From Agromyces sp. Leaf222 (GTDB lineage: Bacteria; Actinomycetota; Actinomycetes; Actinomycetales; Microbacteriaceae), in the NCBI RefSeq assembly GCF_001421565.1, contig NZ_LMKQ01000003.1, forward strand, positions 196,441 through 260,440: a stretch of DNA of 64,000 bases. The letters are read 5' to 3'. The notes below the pieces were generated by a model, which had not been told where the DNA came from, did no database searches, and worked only from the letters and a program-made list of their open reading frames with translations. The position numbers and the translations under genes are program-made. This document shows, in pieces, positions 61,539-64,000 of the stretch; position 1 is the first letter of the stretch; each line of letters begins with the position of its first letter.

Positions 61539-63050
61539 CTACTCGGGCGCGAGCACCTCGGTGTCTCGGTTGAGCGAGCGCTTCTCGAAGTAGTCGCGCG
61601 ACCCCGGGAACAACGCCCAGACGAACATGAGCACGACCCCCAGCACGAGGGAGCCGATGCCGATGAGGAACGCGCTGCCGACGCCCGCGAGCTGCGAGTA
61701 GCCGTAGTCGGGGTTCGCCATGTCGATCGCCGACTGCACGAACGCCCAGACCATGAACACGCCGCCGAGCAGCGGGAACACGAAGCGGTAGAACGCGTTG
61801 CGCCAGCTGTCGAAGAGGTTGCGTCGGAAGTACCAGATGCACGCGAAGCTCGCGATGCCGTAGAAGAACGCGATGGCCAGCCCGATCGAGAGCACGGAGT
61901 CGGCGAGCACGCTCGTCGAGACGAAGCTCATGCCGGCGTAGTAGACGATCGCGACGACGCCGATGAGGGTCGTCGAGAACGTCGGCGTCTTCGAGACCGC
62001 GTGCACCTTCGCGAAGCGCGGCGGCAGCGCCTTGTAGACGCCCATGGCGAAAGTGCCGCGGGCGGTCGGCAGGATCGTCGTCTGCGACGACGAGAGCGCC
62101 GAGATCGCGACGGCGATCACGAGGAACCAGCCGAGGGGGCCCATCGCCATGCCGGCGAGGGCCGAGAACACGTCGTCGGCGTGCTCCTCGTTGGCGAGAC
62201 CGGTGCCGGTGTCACCGAGACCGGCGTACATCATCGCCACGACGGTGACCCCGACGTAGGTGATGAGCAGCACGAGGGTCGACAGGGTGGCTGCGCGGCC
62301 CGGGGTGCGGCGCGGATCCTTCGTCTCCTCGGTGAGCGCGAGGCAGGTGTCCCAGCCCCAGTAGATGAAGAGCGCGAGCAGGATCGCCTGCACCATGCCC
62401 GTGCCGTCGGCGAGGAACGGGTTGAACCAGTCGAGCGAGACGGGCGTCGGATCGGGGGCTGTTCCGCCGAAGAAGCCGATGAGGCATCCGACGACGAAGG
62501 CGGCCATGGCGAGGTACTGGATCGCGAGCAGCACCTGCTGCATCCGCTCGCCGATCTCGACGCCGCGGAGCGAGATCCACGTCATGGCCGCGATGATGAT
62601 GCAGCCGAAGGCCGTGACGATGAACCGGTCGTCCGACAGGGAACCGTCGCCGATCAGGCCGAGCAGGTAGACCGACGCGATCTCCGCGAGATTGGCCATG
62701 ACGAGCACTCCGGCGACGGCGATGCTCCACCCGGCCATCCAGCCGGTGCGCGGACCGAACGCCTTCGCGGCCCAGGTGAACACGGTGCCGCAGTCGGGCA
62801 CGTCGTTGTTCAGTTCGCGATACGCGAATGCGGTGAAGAGCATCGGCACGAAGGCGAGGATGAACGCGACGGGTGCCTGCGCTCCCACCGCGATGATGAC
62901 GTAGCCGAGCGTCGCCGCGAGTGAGAACAGCGGTGCGGTCGAGGCGATGCCGATGACCGTCGACCCCCACAACCCGAGCTTGCCGATCGCGAGGCCCTTC
63001 GTGGGCGTGGGATCGGTGGGGACTGCGGCGCCGGCCGTTGGAGTGGTCAT
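61539..63050 (-). CDS. APC-family amino-acid/amine permease
   Basis: 503 residues with 12-13 membrane segments. GLWGSTVIGIASTAPLFSLAATLGYV is the APC opening; FAYRELNNDVPDCGTVFTWAAKAFGP and WGWDTCLALTEETKDPRRTPGRAA are conserved signature loops. It probably imports an amino acid or polyamine by proton symport. The ATG follows AAGGTATCC. A TetR-type palindrome lies 75 bases upstream of the start and the tetR gene directly behind it points to regulation. Confidence 0.9.
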   Translation of the reverse strand: MTTPTAGAAVPTDPTPTKGLAIGKLGLWGSTVIGIASTAPLFSLAATLGYVIIAVGAQAPVAFILAFVPMLFTAFAYRELNNDVPDCGTVFTWAAKAFGPRTGWMAGWSIAVAGVLVMANLAEIASVYLLGLIGDGSLSDDRFIVTAFGCIIIAAMTWISLRGVEIGERMQQVLLAIQYLAMAAFVVGCLIGFFGGTAPDPTPVSLDWFNPFLADGTGMVQAILLALFIYWGWDTCLALTEETKDPRRTPGRAATLSTLVLLITYVGVTVVAMMYAGLGDTGTGLANEEHADDVFSALAGMAMGPLGWFLVIAVAISALSSSQTTILPTARGTFAMGVYKALPPRFAKVHAVSKTPTFSTTLIGVVAIVYYAGMSFVSTSVLADSVLSIGLAIAFFYGIASFACIWYFRRNLFDSWRNAFYRFVFPLLGGVFMVWAFVQSAIDMANPDYGYSQLAGVGSAFLIGIGSLVLGVVLMFVWALFPGSRDYFEKRSLNRDTEVLAPE

Positions 63051-63124
63051 CGGATACCTTCTCGCCGTCGAGGGGTGGGCGCGCATGAGGTCGGAACCGA
63101 CCGACGCGGATGCTCTCATCATAT

Positions 63125-63146
63125 ACCGACCGACTAGACGGTCGGT
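63125..63146. promoter_or_regulatory. TetR-type operator upstream of the APC permease
   Basis: ACCGACCGACTAGACGGTCGGT is a 22-base palindrome with two mismatched positions. It lies in the 148-base gap between permease and tetR, 75 bases before the permease start codon. Confidence 0.75.
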
Positions 63147-63198
63147 TTCGTCGGCGCGAGGGACCCTGCCGCCGCCGTTCGACAGCGGCCGGGAGCGA

Positions 63199-63753
63199 TC
63201 AGGCCCGGGCGCCGCCGGCCTGCATCGCCTCGAACGACGCGACGATCGACTCGACATGCGCGGCCGTGAGCACCTGCTCGCCCTCGGACAAATTCATGAG
63301 GGCATTGTGATTCATGCCGTCGCCGGCGAAGAGCACCATCCGCGCAAGCGATGGAGCCCCCGTCGCCGCGGTGAGCACCTCGAGCCACCGGTGGCGGCAC
63401 TCGCGCAACACGTCGAGCGCGGACTCGTCGCCGGTCTGCGCCACCCGGTAGCCGGCCTCGATGACCCGCTCGAGCTCGCTGTCACGATCGAGCGAGGAGA
63501 CGAGGTAGTAGCGCACGGCACCCTCCGGCGCGGCACCCATGCGCTCGGCGTCGCGCTCGGCCTGGGCCCGCAGCTCGACGAGCAGCGCGGAGCGCAGCGA
63601 GCTGACGGATGCGAAGTGGTGCAACGCCCCCGACTTCGAGAGGCCGGCGCGACTCGCGACGCCCTCGAGGGTCGCACCGCGGATGCCGCGCTCCACCAGG
63701 AGGTCGGTGTAGGCGGTGAGCACTCTGGCGGCCGGGCCGTGGACGGTGATCAT
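63199..63753 (-). CDS. TetR-family transcriptional regulator
   Basis: 184 residues. LTAYTDLLVERGIRGATLEGVASRAGLSKSGALHHFASVSSLRSALL is the TetR DNA-binding part, with the typical Ser-Lys-Gly recognition helix; the rest is a helical ligand-binding domain (VIEAGYRVAQTGDESALDVLR). It is upstream of the APC permease on the same strand, so one operator at 63125 would control the permease. It probably senses the imported compound. Confidence 0.9.
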   Translation of the reverse strand: MITVHGPAARVLTAYTDLLVERGIRGATLEGVASRAGLSKSGALHHFASVSSLRSALLVELRAQAERDAERMGAAPEGAVRYYLVSSLDRDSELERVIEAGYRVAQTGDESALDVLRECRHRWLEVLTAATGAPSLARMVLFAGDGMNHNALMNLSEGEQVLTAAHVESIVASFEAMQAGGARA

Positions 63754-63822
63754 CAGCCCATCGTACGAGGCGCCTCGAGAGCGCGGGCTCGCGGATGCAT
63801 GCGGGCCACCGTCGAACGCAGA

Positions 63823-63846
63823 AAGGCCGCCTCATCGGGCGGCCTT
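63823..63846 (-). terminator. Second terminator of the rRNA operon
   Basis: AAGGCCGCC and GGCGGCCTT pair over 9 bp; on the minus strand a short T-rich run (TTTCT) follows. It lies about 75 bases beyond the 5S 3' end. Confidence 0.75.
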
Positions 63847-63882
63847 CGTTTCGGTGCGGTGCGTGGTTGGTGTGTTAAATGC

Positions 63883-63913
63883 GAAGAGCCGCCCACGTGG
63901 TGGGCGGCTCTTC
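63883..63913 (-). terminator. First terminator of the rRNA operon
   Basis: A perfect 14-bp stem (GAAGAGCCGCCCAC and its complement) with a 3-base loop, just after the 5S end on the minus strand. Confidence 0.75.
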
Positions 63914-63920
63914 GGTAATG

Positions 63921-64000
63921 GTTGTCCGGCGGTGTCCTACTCTCCCACAGGGTCCCCCCTGCAGTACCATCGGCGCTGCGAGTCTTAGCTTCCGGGTTCG
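63921..64000 (-). rRNA. rrf: 5S ribosomal RNA, 3' part
   Basis: On the minus strand the sequence runs CGAACCCGGAAGCTAAG, then CGATGGTACTGCAGGGG, then GTGGGAGAGTAGGACACCGCC, the well-known middle and 3' parts of actinobacterial 5S rRNA. About 80 of some 120 bases are in the window; the 5' part and presumably 23S and 16S lie beyond the right edge. The exact 3' end is uncertain by a few bases. Confidence 0.93.

Noticed and set aside
63199..63753. TetR protein as regulator of the rRNA operon next to it
   Set aside because: The rRNA operon is transcribed toward it and ends in two terminators; the operator-like palindrome lies on the permease side.
1..64000. CRISPR arrays, tRNA genes and insertion sequences
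   Set aside because: I looked for regular spaced repeats, cloverleaf ends and transposase motifs and found none that I could support.

Overview
The window is about 70% G+C, densely coded, with many GTG starts and 4-base ATGA/GTGA gene overlaps. Its gene content (F420-dependent enzymes, an F420-0-type uptake cassette, an LPXTG protein, a PknB-like kinase) points to an actinobacterium of the Microbacteriaceae type, perhaps Agromyces or a relative. That placement is inference from gene content and style. The right edge cuts into a 5S rRNA gene on the minus strand, so an rrn operon lies just outside. I see no tRNA, CRISPR array, insertion sequence or prophage.

Region 1 (1-19552) is the most interesting part: a coenzyme F420 and catabolic island. 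It holds (a) a CoA-transferase and a zinc-lobe MDR dehydrogenase on the minus strand, divergent from an NMT1/THI5-type binding lipoprotein; (b) a seven-gene minus-strand operon of alpha/beta hydrolase, cyclic amidohydrolase, LLM oxidoreductase, ABC ATPase, two permeases and a RidA-like protein; (c) a plus-strand binding protein/permease/ATPase cassette matching the proposed F420-0 uptake system; (d) a minus-strand operon of LLM oxidoreductase, cofE, cofC/fbiD and F420-dependent glucose-6-phosphate dehydrogenase (fgd); (e) a GntR/FCD regulator and a second cofE. Palindromes built on TGGAT/ATCCA lie in every main promoter gap of the island. The simplest reading is a regulon that imports F420-0, adds its glutamate tail, reduces it with glucose-6-phosphate, and uses it with LLM enzymes to break down an imported, probably N-heterocyclic, compound.

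Region 2 (19618-32802) is a mixed housekeeping and accessory stretch: a DUF4012 protein with an LPXTG surface protein, DUF6328, exonuclease III, a large lipoprotein, a Ser/Thr kinase with a small lipoprotein, a GNAT enzyme, an SDR and MarR pair around three evenly spaced operators, a quinone-reductase-like protein, DUF998, and a DGPF/YCII protein with an ECF42-type sigma factor. Two copies of a 69-bp palindrome lie at 30066 and 32734.

Region 3 (33014-45601) holds a sulfonate/NMT1-type ABC transporter translationally coupled to an acetyl-CoA synthetase, a DUF4190 protein, an MFS/TetR pair with two operators, an AlkD-like DNA glycosylase, DUF6421 with an SDR, a secreted protein with a duplicated domain, and a holin-like membrane protein.

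Region 4 (45616-64000) holds two MFS proteins, a PIG-L deacetylase, an alpha/beta hydrolase, a GlcD-type oxidase, a NarL-type two-component system, an ArsR/SRPBCC/DHFR-like operon, a NatAB-like ABC exporter, a secreted phosphatase preceded by a PHO-box-like repeat, threonine aldolase, an APC permease with its likely TetR regulator, tandem terminators and the partial 5S rRNA.
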